A stretch of 64,000 nucleotides of DNA, taken from contig JAUSNX010000014.1 in NCBI GenBank assembly GCA_030656015.1, positions 310,001 through 374,000 of the forward strand, read 5' to 3'. The position numbers and the translations under genes were made by a program. The stretch's first letter is position 1. Each line of letters begins with the position of its first letter. The stretch is from Methanobacteriaceae archaeon. Its GTDB lineage: Archaea > Methanobacteriota > Methanobacteria > Methanobacteriales > Methanobacteriaceae. Positions 1-9,943 of the stretch are shown here, piece after piece. A model generated the notes under the pieces. It worked only from the letters and a program-made list of their open reading frames with translations. It did no database searches and had not been told where the DNA came from.

Positions 1-1
1 A

Positions 2-1144
2 GATGCCGCTAGCACAACCCCTACACCCAAACCAGTGGTAGAGGCCATGTGCGATTACTTTTATAATTACAATGCCAATACCGGGCGGGGAGCTTACTCT
101 TTATCAATTAAAGCCACCCAAAAAATGAAAGATGCTAAACAGAAAGTTGCTAGTTTCATAAGTGCCTCTCCCAAAGAGATTGTTTTTACAAAAAACACCA
201 CGGAAGCTATAAATATTGTGGCCAATGGCCTAAGCTTTAAAAAAGGAGATTCAATTATTGTGCCCAATATAGAGCATCATTCTAATTTTCTACCCTGGAT
301 AAATCTTAGAAAAAAAGGAGTTAATTTAAAAATTGTCAAAGCAGATTCTAATGGAATAGTTAATCCTTCTTCCATTGAAAAAGCAATAGACGAAACTACT
401 AGGATTATTACAGTCACCCATGTTTCCAATGCCATAGGTTCTGTGCAGGAAGTGCATGAAATTGGCAAAATTGCTAGAGAAAAAGATTTATTATATCTAG
501 TAGATGCTGCCCAATCCATAGGCCATATGAACGTAGATATTAATGACATAAATGCAGATTTTGCAGCTTTTCCGGGGCATAAAGGTACTTTAGGTCCAGT
601 TGGCACTGGTTTTCTCTACTGCAACCAGAAAAGAGTTTCTGAGTTAGAGCCCACTTCTTTGGGAGGTGGAACAGTGCTGGATGTTTCAGAAGATGATTTC
701 GAATTAGAAACATTTCCAGCTAAATTTGAAGGAGGAACATCAAATATTGCAGGTTTTATAGGTTTAGGAGCTTCTATTGACTATATTAATAGAATAGGGA
801 TGGGAAAAATAGAAAAACATAGTATAAATCTCACTCAAGAGCTTTATTCATCCTTAGCCAGTATAGAAAATGTAACTTGCTATGGAAATCCCCAAAATAT
901 TTATGGTATTGTATCCTTTAACATTAATAATATGCATCCCCATGACGTGGCTAAAATTCTGGATGAAATAGGAGGAATATGTGTAAGAAGTGGTTATCAC
1001 TGCGCAATTCCTGCTATAAAACACATTGGCGCCTATGAACAGGGGGGAACTGTACGTGCGTCTGTACATTATTATAATACCTCAGAAGAAATCCAGAAAC
1101 TAGCTAAAACCGTGGGAGAGATTGCAAAAACATTTGGAGCGTAA
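2..1144 (+). CDS. Cysteine desulfurase (SufS/CsdA-like, aminotransferase class V), 5' end cut by window
   Basis: PLP enzyme expected to take sulfur from cysteine for Fe-S cluster or thio-cofactor assembly. The reading frame is open from base 2 and already shows the family's N-terminal DAASTTPTPKPV stretch, so the true start lies a few codons outside the window. An HHSN motif, the VDAAQS cofactor aspartate, the PLP lysine in GHKG (near base 581) and the catalytic cysteine in RSGYHCA (near base 1000) are all present, followed by the usual RASVHYYNT end. The RSGYHC context is of the SufS type. A GGAG at its last codons can serve the small peptide gene that follows. The exact sulfur acceptor cannot be read from this. 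Confidence 0.85.
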   Translation, partial: DAASTTPTPKPVVEAMCDYFYNYNANTGRGAYSLSIKATQKMKDAKQKVASFISASPKEIVFTKNTTEAINIVANGLSFKKGDSIIVPNIEHHSNFLPWINLRKKGVNLKIVKADSNGIVNPSSIEKAIDETTRIITVTHVSNAIGSVQEVHEIGKIAREKDLLYLVDAAQSIGHMNVDINDINADFAAFPGHKGTLGPVGTGFLYCNQKRVSELEPTSLGGGTVLDVSEDDFELETFPAKFEGGTSNIAGFIGLGASIDYINRIGMGKIEKHSINLTQELYSSLASIENVTCYGNPQNIYGIVSFNINNMHPHDVAKILDEIGGICVRSGYHCAIPAIKHIGAYEQGGTVRASVHYYNTSEEIQKLAKTVGEIAKTFGA

Positions 1145-1147
1145 AAA

Positions 1148-1231
1148 ATGGAAAGACCTCAGGCAATAGCTCTTTTTATAATATTTATCATGGTATTCAG
1201 TACTGTAGCTTATGCACTACTTTGGATTTAA
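1148..1231 (+). CDS. Putative 27-residue single-span membrane peptide
   Basis: A short frame opening three bases after the cysteine desulfurase stop. The product begins MERPQAIALF and is one hydrophobic segment of about 20 residues ending in ALLWI, with a charged N-terminus (Glu, Arg). A GGAG overlaps the end of the desulfurase gene about 9 bases before the ATG, so translation could be coupled. No family is recognised. It may be a real small membrane protein or a chance frame; the Shine-Dalgarno placement and the clean hydrophobic composition are the only support. Confidence 0.4.
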   Translation: MERPQAIALFIIFIMVFSTVAYALLWI

Positions 1232-1352
1232 TTCCTGATTAAGTCTATGAATATTAGAAAAAGAATTTTTAGCAAAAAATAAAATATATTTAAATATCTT
1301 TAAAATATCAGTTTAAAAAAAATAAATATTCGCTAATTTGGAGGTAGATTAA

Positions 1353-1763
1353 ATGGTTAATGTAAGAATTGGGGCTGTAGTAGCAGAATTTAATTATGAT
1401 ATAACTCACATGATGCTTGAACTTGCTAAAGAACATGCGAAGTTTTTAGATTCAGAAATAACTGAAGTAATTACAGTTCCGGGAGTTTTTGATATGCCTC
1501 TGGTCATAAAAAAACTTTTAAAGCAAGAAAATATTGATGCAGTAATCACCTTAGGCGCAGTGATTGAGGGATCAACCGATCACGACCAAATCGTAGTACA
1601 ACATGCTTCCCGGAAGATTGCAGATTTAGCCTTGGAATATGACAAACCAGTTTCATTAGGAATTTCTGGCCCAGGTATGACACGTATAGAGGCCCATCAA
1701 CGAGTTGAATACGGTAAAAGAGCTGTTGAAGCTGTTGTTAAGATGTGTGACCGTTTAAAATAA
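1353..1763 (+). CDS. ribH: 6,7-dimethyl-8-ribityllumazine synthase
   Basis: Condenses 5-amino-6-ribitylamino-uracil with dihydroxybutanone phosphate in riboflavin synthesis; in methanogens this pathway also feeds FAD, FMN and the deazaflavin F420. The 136-residue length fits the compact archaeal form. The GAVIEGSTDHD segment (about residues 68-78) corresponds to the phosphate- and catalysis-related loop of the family, and FNYDITHMM near residue 13 to the substrate-binding N-terminus. A GGAGG lies 9 bases before the ATG. It appears to be transcribed alone, with an AT-rich leader containing TATA-like sequence upstream. Confidence 0.9.
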   Translation: MVNVRIGAVVAEFNYDITHMMLELAKEHAKFLDSEITEVITVPGVFDMPLVIKKLLKQENIDAVITLGAVIEGSTDHDQIVVQHASRKIADLALEYDKPVSLGISGPGMTRIEAHQRVEYGKRAVEAVVKMCDRLK

Positions 1764-2027
1764 TTTGATTCAAATCAAATTATATATTTTTATTATATAA
1801 ATGAGATTATACATTAAACTTTAATTTCCTATTTAACATGGTTCTGATTATTTTTAGGAAATAATAGGAATTAATTAGGATTTTTAATTTTTAATCATTA
1901 ATTTATTAAACTCAATTATATGAATATAAAATTTTTAAATAAGAATAATTAATAAAAGTTGATTATGGCAAATTATTGTCCAATTATTAACTTTTAAAAT
2001 ATCTTAAAGAATTTTAGAGGCATTTTA

Positions 2028-2960
2028 ATGGAAATTTTGACTCCTCAAGATCTAAAAGAAAAATTCAACGACCCCTGGATAGCTCCTTATCAAAAAGTTC
2101 TCACCATGGTTGATCAAGAGCAGGTAGAAATCGTAGAATATCATCCCTGTGTATCTGGTTCGCACTGGATAGTTCACCAATATCAAAGAACCAGTGAATT
2201 AATCCTAAAATCTTATCGAGACGGAAATAAACACGTTTTTATTACTAAGATAGGGAAAACACCTCTGGAATTAAAGGCCAGCATAAATGCTGCAGGAATA
2301 GAAGAAGTAGCCGTAGAAGGAAATGAAGTCCGTGTGGTCCATGCGGGACTAGCTGGTGCAGGAGTAGGGGCTGCTATGTGTCGGGGGATGGCCGAGGGAG
2401 TAAAAAGAGTTGAATTATATGATGTAGGTGGCGGGTCAAAAATGGGAAAAGCTGCAGTTATAACCCCTAAACTTGAAAAAATAGTCTTAGGTGTGGATGA
2501 CACAGATACTAAAGATGAAGGTGCTACTTGGACCATGGCCCATAATATGGCTATGGATTTAGCCAAACAAGGCTTTCAATATTTAGATCATGTTATTGTA
2601 CAATTATATCCTCACAATCCCCATAAAACTCAAAATTGCGTTTCTATTGCACTCACCTTTGCTGTAAAACCTGGCGAAAAAGATAAGTTGGTTAAAAAAG
2701 CTCAGGAAATTTTAAAAGAAAAAACATTGTCCGAAAAAACATCTATTGCTGTTTTAGAAGGTATATCAATTCCTAAGGCTCTAAGAGAATATGCTGAAAG
2801 AACTAAAAAATCTATGATAACTGTTGAAGAAGCGGAATCCGTTGCCAAAGAGGTAGGGGTGGAATTAATTGAAGTTACAGGTTCACATGGAAAAATAGGT
2901 GCACTTGCGGCATTAGGATTATATGATGATGTGGATGAAGCCGTGAAAGTCTATTATTAA
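2028..2960 (+). CDS. Methanogenesis marker protein 11
   Basis: Member of a protein family found only in methanogens (marker 11); its molecular role is not known to me. The 310-residue product carries a VLGVDDTDTKDEGATW segment around residues 152-167, which recalls the GIDDTDS motif of the tRNA-Ile agmatidine synthetase TiaS, so a nucleotide- or phosphate-binding role is a fair inference. The N-terminal half has a glycine-rich HAGLAGAGVGAAMCRG stretch and a GGGSKMGKAA stretch. GAGG stands just before the ATG. Family name given from recognition of these motifs, not from a search. Confidence 0.7.
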   Translation: MEILTPQDLKEKFNDPWIAPYQKVLTMVDQEQVEIVEYHPCVSGSHWIVHQYQRTSELILKSYRDGNKHVFITKIGKTPLELKASINAAGIEEVAVEGNEVRVVHAGLAGAGVGAAMCRGMAEGVKRVELYDVGGGSKMGKAAVITPKLEKIVLGVDDTDTKDEGATWTMAHNMAMDLAKQGFQYLDHVIVQLYPHNPHKTQNCVSIALTFAVKPGEKDKLVKKAQEILKEKTLSEKTSIAVLEGISIPKALREYAERTKKSMITVEEAESVAKEVGVELIEVTGSHGKIGALAALGLYDDVDEAVKVYY

Positions 2961-3100
2961 TAATTAATGATACTATTTATTATCATTAATTTTTTTAATA
3001 TTTTTATTTTTATTTTCAAATTGAAATTAAATTAATTTAAAATATCAATGATAAAAAGAGCCATCATAATAAAATTCGAAAAAAAAGAAAATTTTAATTT

Positions 3101-4879
3101 TTAGTTAAGGGTTCCATTTATATTAAAATTTAAAAATTTACCCACTGATGCAGTTGCAAATTTTACATCAGTGGTTGCATAGTCTCCGATTTCAATTTTA
3201 ATCTCATGAGTTCCCCACTGAACAAAATATTCATTCAAACTACGTTTATCGGTGAATTGAATAGTTTTTACCTTTAAATCATTGATATAAATATTATAAG
3301 ATCCATTGTCCATTAAACCAGATGTAGTGGCCAATTTTTCATTATCCACATAAATATCAACCTTTCTACCAACTGCTTCATTATTTTGAATTATTATTCC
3401 TTCTTGGAGAGTAATGTTATTGGCAGTTGATTCCTCAGTAGAAACATTTTTTTGAGCATAAATATTATTAAAAACTTTACGCAGATTTCCATCCTGTATG
3501 GAATCTCCTACATCAATATACAAGCTCTGGCGGGCTTGCAAGGGTATTCTAATTATATTATCTTCCCCTGGCCGAGGCTGGTTCAAAACATATCCCTGTC
3601 CAGCAATATAAAGTTTATCCCCATAATTAAGACCTAAAGTAGCTATAGCTTCTCTAGACATCCTTATACTAATATTTTCATTTTCCAAAGCACTATCTAC
3701 AGTATAAGGGCCACGAACATCAAATGTTCTATTGTCAGAAGAATTCTTCCATATAATTAGATTTCCAGAATTTGGTTCTATAGAAATTTTACCGTCATCA
3801 ACATGCACTGCCCCTAAAAGTGTAGAAAGCATGGCAATCAAAATGATTCCTGACACCAGTATAGGGAAATGCATATATGTAAAAGATTTTAGTGACTGAG
3901 TTCTTCCTTCATGCCGCATCAGCATGTGGATAGACCTTTTAATCAGTTTAAAAATGTAATATATCGCCAATACCATGCCCACTAGAGATATTATTATCCA
4001 GATAGTAGCTGGAATTACTCTAATGAAAAATACTCCAAAAACACCTAAAGATGATAAAGAAAGCCCTAATATGCCCATGCGAATGTATTTCCCCATGGAA
4101 TCCATCATGGTCACCCGACCATATTCCATAGCCCGATCCACAATAGTTCGCACCACTTCATTGGCCACTACATTCAGGTCTGCTAGATTAGACATCTGGT
4201 GCTTAATATCTCCTATGTCTACTTCCTTAATGCGAAGACCCTGAACATCTGCATCCAGTACAATACCCACATCAACCCCATAGTCCTCTTCAAATCTTAT
4301 TTTATTCAGGGCCGTTCTTTTAGCCGCGAATTGTCCACTGAGGGGCTGATCAAACTTTACTTCTGGAAAAAAGAAGTTCAAAAGAGGTTTGGCAGTTAAT
4401 TCCGTTACCCTTCCACCTTCTCTTTTAAATTTAGTTTTGGTGATATCTGCTTTTCCATCTAAAATAGGTTTGATCATATTATCAACCTGATTAATGGTTA
4501 GATTTTCTAAATCTGCATCTATAAACGCGACAATATCACCATTTGAATGTTTAAAACCCGTTTTAAGAGCTGCACCCTTACCTTGGTTGGTAGTATGTCT
4601 TATTATACTGGCCCCTGCTATTTTTGCCTTTTCATAAGTATTATCAAAGGACCCATCATCTACAACCAATACTTCCTGAACATATTTACAGGAAAGAGCA
4701 GTTTTCACAACATGCGCCACATTTTCTTCTTCATTATATGCAGGTATTACCACAGAAACTCGCAAGTGGGACCCATTACCATTATTCTTTATGGCAGCTA
4801 ATAGGAAAACGATGATTAGAATCAAGCAGGACAAATTTTGCACCTCATCTCTACAATCAAGGCATGTATTTTTTAACAC
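3101..4879 (-). CDS. Membrane glycosyltransferase family 2 with C-terminal external domain
   Basis: Likely transfers a sugar from a nucleotide-sugar to a lipid or surface acceptor. After a hydrophobic N-terminal segment (residues 17-30) comes a GT-A domain: VVIPAYNEEENV (43-54), DDGSFDNT (74-81) and the metal-binding DAD (121-123). About residues 265-310 and 335-360 are strongly hydrophobic and form membrane spans. The last 230 residues or so are hydrophilic, rich in N-x-S/T sites and beta-type sequence, and should face outside. A soluble ectodomain of this size is unusual for GT2 enzymes. It stands alone, divergent from purE. The sugar and the acceptor cannot be named. Confidence 0.75.
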   Translation of the reverse strand: MLKNTCLDCRDEVQNLSCLILIIVFLLAAIKNNGNGSHLRVSVVIPAYNEEENVAHVVKTALSCKYVQEVLVVDDGSFDNTYEKAKIAGASIIRHTTNQGKGAALKTGFKHSNGDIVAFIDADLENLTINQVDNMIKPILDGKADITKTKFKREGGRVTELTAKPLLNFFFPEVKFDQPLSGQFAAKRTALNKIRFEEDYGVDVGIVLDADVQGLRIKEVDIGDIKHQMSNLADLNVVANEVVRTIVDRAMEYGRVTMMDSMGKYIRMGILGLSLSSLGVFGVFFIRVIPATIWIIISLVGMVLAIYYIFKLIKRSIHMLMRHEGRTQSLKSFTYMHFPILVSGIILIAMLSTLLGAVHVDDGKISIEPNSGNLIIWKNSSDNRTFDVRGPYTVDSALENENISIRMSREAIATLGLNYGDKLYIAGQGYVLNQPRPGEDNIIRIPLQARQSLYIDVGDSIQDGNLRKVFNNIYAQKNVSTEESTANNITLQEGIIIQNNEAVGRKVDIYVDNEKLATTSGLMDNGSYNIYINDLKVKTIQFTDKRSLNEYFVQWGTHEIKIEIGDYATTDVKFATASVGKFLNFNINGTLN

Positions 4880-5370
4880 GATTTTTGATAGTAGTTTTAA
4901 TTAGTAATTTTAATATATTTATTGATGAATTTATTAGAATTTTTATTATTTTATATTTATTCCTTTTAAGTACTATAAAATATTTTTAAATGATATTAAA
5001 TAGATTTTATTGAATTAAATTTACTAGAATTCTTAAAACAGTATATTGAAAATATATAATAGATTTATTATAATTCTTTTAATAGAGAAGCCTTAAATTA
5101 TTTAATATACCCACTTTTTATTTAATATATCAATTGATTTTTATAATGATTTAATAAGAATTTAATTATTAAATTGTTATTCGACTTACTTAAATAATTT
5201 GTTACACTATAATATATTATAGTTTACTAATCAGCAAATAGCTAGTATTAGCTACTATAATTCAAAAAATTTGACTAATTCCTTCATTAAGTCTATAAAA
5301 ATTTATAAATTGCATAGCTAAATTTCAAATCTAATAAATTAATCTAAAAATCAAAAACAGGTGAAACAAA
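4880..5370. other. Gene-free divergent spacer between glycosyltransferase and purE
   Basis: About 490 very AT-rich bases with no plausible small gene. It must hold both promoters. A TATA-like TTTATAAAT at about 5302-5310 is suitably placed about 60 bases before purE. No clear hairpin or riboswitch-like structure is seen. Confidence 0.5.
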
Positions 5371-6396
5371 TTGAAACCTAAAGTTATGATATTACTAGGA
5401 AGCGCATCTGATTTTAAAATAGCAGAAAAAGCTCTGGATATTTTAGAGCAGTTAGAGATTCCTTATGACATTAGAATAGCCTCTGCTCACCGTACCCATG
5501 AAAAAGTGAAACAAATTGTACTGGAATCAACTCTTAGAGGTGTTGAAGTATTTATTGGAATTGCAGGACTATCGGCCCACCTTCCAGGGATGATTGCCGC
5601 TAATACTCATCGTCCAGTGGTGGGAGTTCCAGTTGATGTTAAAATAGGTGGTTTAGATGCCCTTTTTGCCTCATCACAAATGCCATTTCCAGCGCCAGTA
5701 GCTACTGTAGGAATTGATAGGGGAGATAATGGGGCTCTTTTAGCAGCCCAAATTATTGGAATTCATGACAAAGATGTTAGAAAGAGAGTTTCTGGCCTTA
5801 GACATGGTTTCTATGAGAAAGTTCAAAGGGATGAGTACCAGTTATTAAATAACATTGAAGGAAACTATTACACCCCAGTCAATATTGAAATGCCAGATAT
5901 TGATAAAGGTTTGTTTCCAGTTTCATCGCCAGAAAATTCTGATTCAGAGACTCCTATGGTTGCAGTGATCCCCGGGAGCTATTCCGACATGAAAATTGCT
6001 AAGAAAACTACTATGTTTTTGGAGAGAATGGGAATATCCTACGATATGAACGTCATCTCCCCAGTAAGATATCCTGGTCGATTTGAAGAGTATATGGAAA
6101 GAATGGCTGACGTTAAACTATTTATAGCTATAAGTGGACTTTCTGCACATGTTACTGGGGCAGTAGTGGCCTTAAGCGAAAAACCAGTTATTGGCGTTCC
6201 TTGTCCTATGAGGATGGGTGGACTAGATGCATTGTTATCTATGGTAAATATGCCACCAGGTGTTCCCGTGGGTACGGTAGGTGTGGCAAATGGAGGTAAT
6301 GCTGCAGTTTTAGCTGCTGAGATGCTAGGAATAGGGGATCAGAAACTTGAAAATAGAGTTAAACGCTTAAAAAGTAAGTCATCTGACTTTGGATGA
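5371..6396 (+). CDS. purE: Tandem-fused PurE (N5-carboxyaminoimidazole ribonucleotide mutase / AIR carboxylase)
   Basis: Purine synthesis step making CAIR. Two PurE domains lie in one 341-residue chain: the first (residues 3-155) has GSASD (10-14), SAHR (38-41) and AGLSAHLPG; the second (about 196-335) has GSYSD (202-206) and SGLSAHVTG, but SPVR (230-233) where SAHR is expected, so the catalytic histidine of that motif is missing. Duplicated PurE is known from Methanobrevibacter smithii and Methanothermobacter. The start is a TTG: a GGTGA lies 6 bases upstream, and the GTG within it is out of frame. The second half is probably structural or regulatory. Confidence 0.92.
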   Translation: MKPKVMILLGSASDFKIAEKALDILEQLEIPYDIRIASAHRTHEKVKQIVLESTLRGVEVFIGIAGLSAHLPGMIAANTHRPVVGVPVDVKIGGLDALFASSQMPFPAPVATVGIDRGDNGALLAAQIIGIHDKDVRKRVSGLRHGFYEKVQRDEYQLLNNIEGNYYTPVNIEMPDIDKGLFPVSSPENSDSETPMVAVIPGSYSDMKIAKKTTMFLERMGISYDMNVISPVRYPGRFEEYMERMADVKLFIAISGLSAHVTGAVVALSEKPVIGVPCPMRMGGLDALLSMVNMPPGVPVGTVGVANGGNAAVLAAEMLGIGDQKLENRVKRLKSKSSDFG

Positions 6397-6493
6397 TTAA
6401 TTACTTAAAATAATCTCTTAAATAATATGATAACAGAATTTGAGATTATATCCAATATATTAAAATTATAAATTTAATAGCTCTGGTGATATA

Positions 6494-7774
6494 ATGAAAG
6501 AATTTTTAAAAATTATTGAAAAGGATTTTGGAGTAGTGAGAATAGATAATGAAGTTTCTAGCGTATTTGAAGCTGCTAAAATATTAAGAGAGCATCCTAA
6601 AGAAGCAGTTATACTTGAAAATGTGAAAGAATCAGATATTCCGGTCATTTCAGGTATTTGTAACACCAGAGACAAAATTGCTAGGGCTTTAAATACTGAT
6701 GTAGCAGGAATCACCCACAGAATCATTCAGGGAATGGAAACTCCAAAAGCAGTACAGAATATTGGAAAAATTTCTGAAAATTATAGTACTTCAATGGCCA
6801 ATTTAAGTAAATTACCTATAATCACCCATTATCAGCGTGATGGTGGCCCATATATCACAGCAGGTGTTATTTTTGCCCGAGATCCTGAAAGTAAAACTAG
6901 AAATGCTTCTATTCACCGGATGCTGGTACTGGATGATAATCATCTCACCGTTCGAATAGTACCTCGGCATTTATACACCTATCACCAGCGGGCCGAGGCC
7001 TTAGGAAAAGATCTGGATATTGCTATTGCCATTGGAATGAATCCAGCGACTTTACTGGCCACTACTACATCCATACCCATTACTGCTGATGAAATGGAAG
7101 TGGCCAACAGTTTCCACAATGGAAATATGAAACTGGTAAAATGTGAAAATTCTGATTTAGAAGTTCCAGAAGCAGAAATAATATTGGAAGGAAAACTTTT
7201 GGCTAATAAAAGAGCAAATGAAGGACCATTTGTTGATTTAACAGATACTTATGATGTTATACGGCAGGAACCAGTTATAGAACTTGATAAAATGCATATA
7301 AAAGATGATGCTATGTATCACGCCATTTTACCTGCTGGATTTGAGCACCGCTTACTACAAGGCCTTCCTCAAGAGCCAAGAATTTACCAGGCTGTGCAAA
7401 ATACTGTTCCTACAGTTAAAAATGTGGTTTTAACTGAAGGAGGTTGCTGTTGGTTGCATGCAGCAGTATCCATTCAAAAACAGACACAAGGCGATGGTAA
7501 AAATGTTATTATGGCTGCTTTAGCCGCCCATCCATCTTTAAAACACGTAGTGGTAGTTGATGAGGATATTGATATTTTTGACCCGGAAGATTTGGAATAT
7601 GCTATGGCCACTCGTGTAAAAGGAGATGATGATATTCTTATTGTTCCTAAGGCTCGTGGTTCTTCTTTAGATCCGGCTGCATTACCCGATGGAACTACTA
7701 CAAAGGTAGGGGTAGATGCTACCAAGCCTTTAGACAAGAAAGAGAAGTTTGAAAGGGTTAGTTTGTCTGAATAA
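6494..7774 (+). CDS. UbiD-family decarboxylase, probable trans-anhydromevalonate 5-phosphate decarboxylase
   Basis: Prenylated-FMN-dependent decarboxylase fold, 426 residues, complete. It shows typical UbiD stretches such as [39 protein letters not shown] and [12 protein letters not shown], and [12 protein letters not shown] near the C-terminus. In archaea the UbiD homologue has been shown to decarboxylate anhydromevalonate phosphate in the modified mevalonate route to isopentenyl phosphate. An aconitase-X gene, the matching dehydratase large subunit, sits at 29.5-30.7 kb, which supports this reading. A role in menaquinone-type synthesis is less likely in a methanogen. GGTGAT precedes the ATG by 4 bases. 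Confidence 0.85.
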   Translation: MKEFLKIIEKDFGVVRIDNEVSSVFEAAKILREHPKEAVILENVKESDIPVISGICNTRDKIARALNTDVAGITHRIIQGMETPKAVQNIGKISENYSTSMANLSKLPIITHYQRDGGPYITAGVIFARDPESKTRNASIHRMLVLDDNHLTVRIVPRHLYTYHQRAEALGKDLDIAIAIGMNPATLLATTTSIPITADEMEVANSFHNGNMKLVKCENSDLEVPEAEIILEGKLLANKRANEGPFVDLTDTYDVIRQEPVIELDKMHIKDDAMYHAILPAGFEHRLLQGLPQEPRIYQAVQNTVPTVKNVVLTEGGCCWLHAAVSIQKQTQGDGKNVIMAALAAHPSLKHVVVVDEDIDIFDPEDLEYAMATRVKGDDDILIVPKARGSSLDPAALPDGTTTKVGVDATKPLDKKEKFERVSLSE

Positions 7775-7885
7775 TTAACTCAAATATTATTTTTTAAATA
7801 AATTATTTTTAAATAAATTTCTAAAAACAATTTTTTTTATTATATTTAGAAAATTAATATCTTAATTAAGATTCTATTTTAGAAT

Positions 7886-8896
7886 TTAAATTTTTATGTT
7901 GATTTTTGCTCCACATTCAGAACATTTTTTATTCTCATCAATTCTAATAGGGCCTAATCCATAGCCATTTCTCTCAATCAGTAATTTTCCACAATTATAG
8001 CAATAAGTATTCTCTCCATCAAGGCCGGGAGCATTGCCCACATATACATATTTAATTCCCGCATCCTTGGCTATTTTTCGGGCCTTTATTAGAGTTTCAA
8101 TTGGTGTAGGGGCCACATTTTCCATTTTATAGTGTGGAAAAAATCTGGTAAAGTGGATAGGAACCTCTGAACCTACTTCTTCGACCATAAACTTAATTAA
8201 AGATTTTAAATCTTCTTCTGAATCATTATATCCTGGAATTATTAAATTGGTAACTTCCAGATGAATTCCCTTATCATGCATCCACATAATATTCTCCAGT
8301 ACTGGATTAAGTCGAGCATTACATATTTCACGGTAGAATTTATCAGACATACCCTTTAAATCCACATTGGCCGCATCAAGATGTGGGCCAATAAGTTCCA
8401 GAGATTCCGGAGTCATATATCCATTGGTGACATAAATCGTGTTTAAATTCTCTTTCTGGGCCAGTTTAGCAGAATCTATGGTGTATTCCAGCCACATAGT
8501 TGGTTCATTGTAGGTCCAGGCAATGGATTTGCACCGATATTCTTGGGCTAGTTTTATAGAAGTTTCTGGGGAGATTTCCTGAGTATAAATACTTTCCACC
8601 GTGGCCCGGGCAATTCTCCAGTTTTGACAGTGCTTGCAACCTAAATTGCAACCTACCGTTCCCAGAGAATAAACCTGCGAACCAGGAAGAAAATGGAATA
8701 ATGGTTTTTTTTCAATGGGATCTACTCCCGAAGAAGAGACGGACCCGTAGGTAAGATTATATAAATTTCCATTATTATTTTCTCGAGTTAAACAAAAACC
8801 GCAATTTCCATCTGAAATAATGCATTTACGCTGACATACATTACATTGTGTCTTATTTTCATCTAACTTATCATAAAGTAAAGTTTCAATTTTCAT
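7886..8896 (-). CDS. amrS: AmmeMemoRadiSam-system radical SAM enzyme
   Basis: Radical SAM protein of the pyruvate formate-lyase-activating type, 336 residues. The cluster cysteines are C83, C87 and C90 in GCNLGCKHCQNW. Four further cysteines in the first 35 residues (CNVCQRKC... CGFC) and two CxxC pairs at the C-terminus (CYNCG, CSECG) look like zinc or extra cluster sites. AmrS normally works with the AMMECR1 and Memo proteins; neither is in this window. It starts three bases after the thiL stop, so the two are surely co-transcribed. The substrate is not known. Confidence 0.85.
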   Translation of the reverse strand: MKIETLLYDKLDENKTQCNVCQRKCIISDGNCGFCLTRENNNGNLYNLTYGSVSSSGVDPIEKKPLFHFLPGSQVYSLGTVGCNLGCKHCQNWRIARATVESIYTQEISPETSIKLAQEYRCKSIAWTYNEPTMWLEYTIDSAKLAQKENLNTIYVTNGYMTPESLELIGPHLDAANVDLKGMSDKFYREICNARLNPVLENIMWMHDKGIHLEVTNLIIPGYNDSEEDLKSLIKFMVEEVGSEVPIHFTRFFPHYKMENVAPTPIETLIKARKIAKDAGIKYVYVGNAPGLDGENTYCYNCGKLLIERNGYGLGPIRIDENKKCSECGAKINIKI

Positions 8897-8899
8897 TAT

Positions 8900-9943
8900 T
8901 TATCCCCCCAAATGCTGATAGCCTCCAGGTGGTAAAATACTTGTTTTTCCATCTTTATCTACTATTTCTACATGAGCAGAATCAGTGACTTCTCCTATCA
9001 CATAAACATTCATTAGATTCTTTAATACCCCAATTTCATCTTTTTTTACAGTTAAAAGCAGTTCAAAATCTTCCCCATAGTACAAAGTCATTTGATGGAG
9101 TTTTTTTCCAGTAATCTTTCCCACTTCTTCCACTAAGGAGTGAGATGGTATTTTATCCTCGTATATTCTAATTCCAATAGTATTCTCTGGTTTTAGCATT
9201 TCATAAAGTTCACTGGCGAGGCCATCAGTTATATCTGTGCAGGCAGTTACTATTTTTGATTCCGATGCTATAATTCCCTCTTTAATTCTGGCCCGGGGTT
9301 CCAGAGCATGATTTACAGCTTTTTCCACAAATTCTCCTTTAAGCAATTCTATTTTTTTGAGAGAATCATTATCCTCAGCGAGTAAAACCTCGAATCCTGC
9401 AGCGGCCAGCCCCAATGGCCCGGTGACTGCAATTAAATTTCCTTTCTGTGGGGTTTTCTTCATTAAAACCTTTTCATTGTTTACTTCACCCAGTGCAGTT
9501 CCATTTAAAACTATTTGAGGAGATTCATTGGTGTCTCCTCCAATTAAAGGAGTTTCATAGTAGGTACAGGCATCTAAAATACCTTCCACCAGTTCATTAA
9601 ATTGTTCCATTGTCATGTCCCTAGGCAAGCCCATTGATATTAAAATACCTCTGGGATGGGCCCCCATGGCTGCCAGGTCACTGACATTCACCGTGACGAT
9701 CTTCCAGCCCATTTGGCGATGAGTCATTTGTGGGGGAAAATGAGATTCCTGTAATAGCATATCCGAGGTGCTTACTAGATATTTAGAATTAACTTCCATT
9801 AGTGCAGCGTCATCTCCTAAGCTGTCCCTAATCTGGGGATGTGTTGAGAAATAGTCTTTTTGACAAAGCCGAGCTTTCTGTATGATCAAATCAATCAGCT
9901 TTTTTTCACCTAAATCAGAAATTAAAGGTTTTTTAGAGGACAT
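8900..9943 (-). CDS. thiL: Thiamine-monophosphate kinase
   Basis: Phosphorylates thiamine monophosphate to the diphosphate cofactor with ATP. The 347-residue AIR-synthase-fold protein has LGDDAALME (about residues 43-51), a GGDTN motif and CTDITDGLA, all metal- and nucleotide-binding aspartate motifs of ThiL. It is the first gene of a thiL-amrS unit read leftward with three bases between the genes. No thiamine riboswitch is visible in the short upstream spacer. Confidence 0.92.
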   Translation of the reverse strand: MSSKKPLISDLGEKKLIDLIIQKARLCQKDYFSTHPQIRDSLGDDAALMEVNSKYLVSTSDMLLQESHFPPQMTHRQMGWKIVTVNVSDLAAMGAHPRGILISMGLPRDMTMEQFNELVEGILDACTYYETPLIGGDTNESPQIVLNGTALGEVNNEKVLMKKTPQKGNLIAVTGPLGLAAAGFEVLLAEDNDSLKKIELLKGEFVEKAVNHALEPRARIKEGIIASESKIVTACTDITDGLASELYEMLKPENTIGIRIYEDKIPSHSLVEEVGKITGKKLHQMTLYYGEDFELLLTVKKDEIGVLKNLMNVYVIGEVTDSAHVEIVDKDGKTSILPPGGYQHLGG

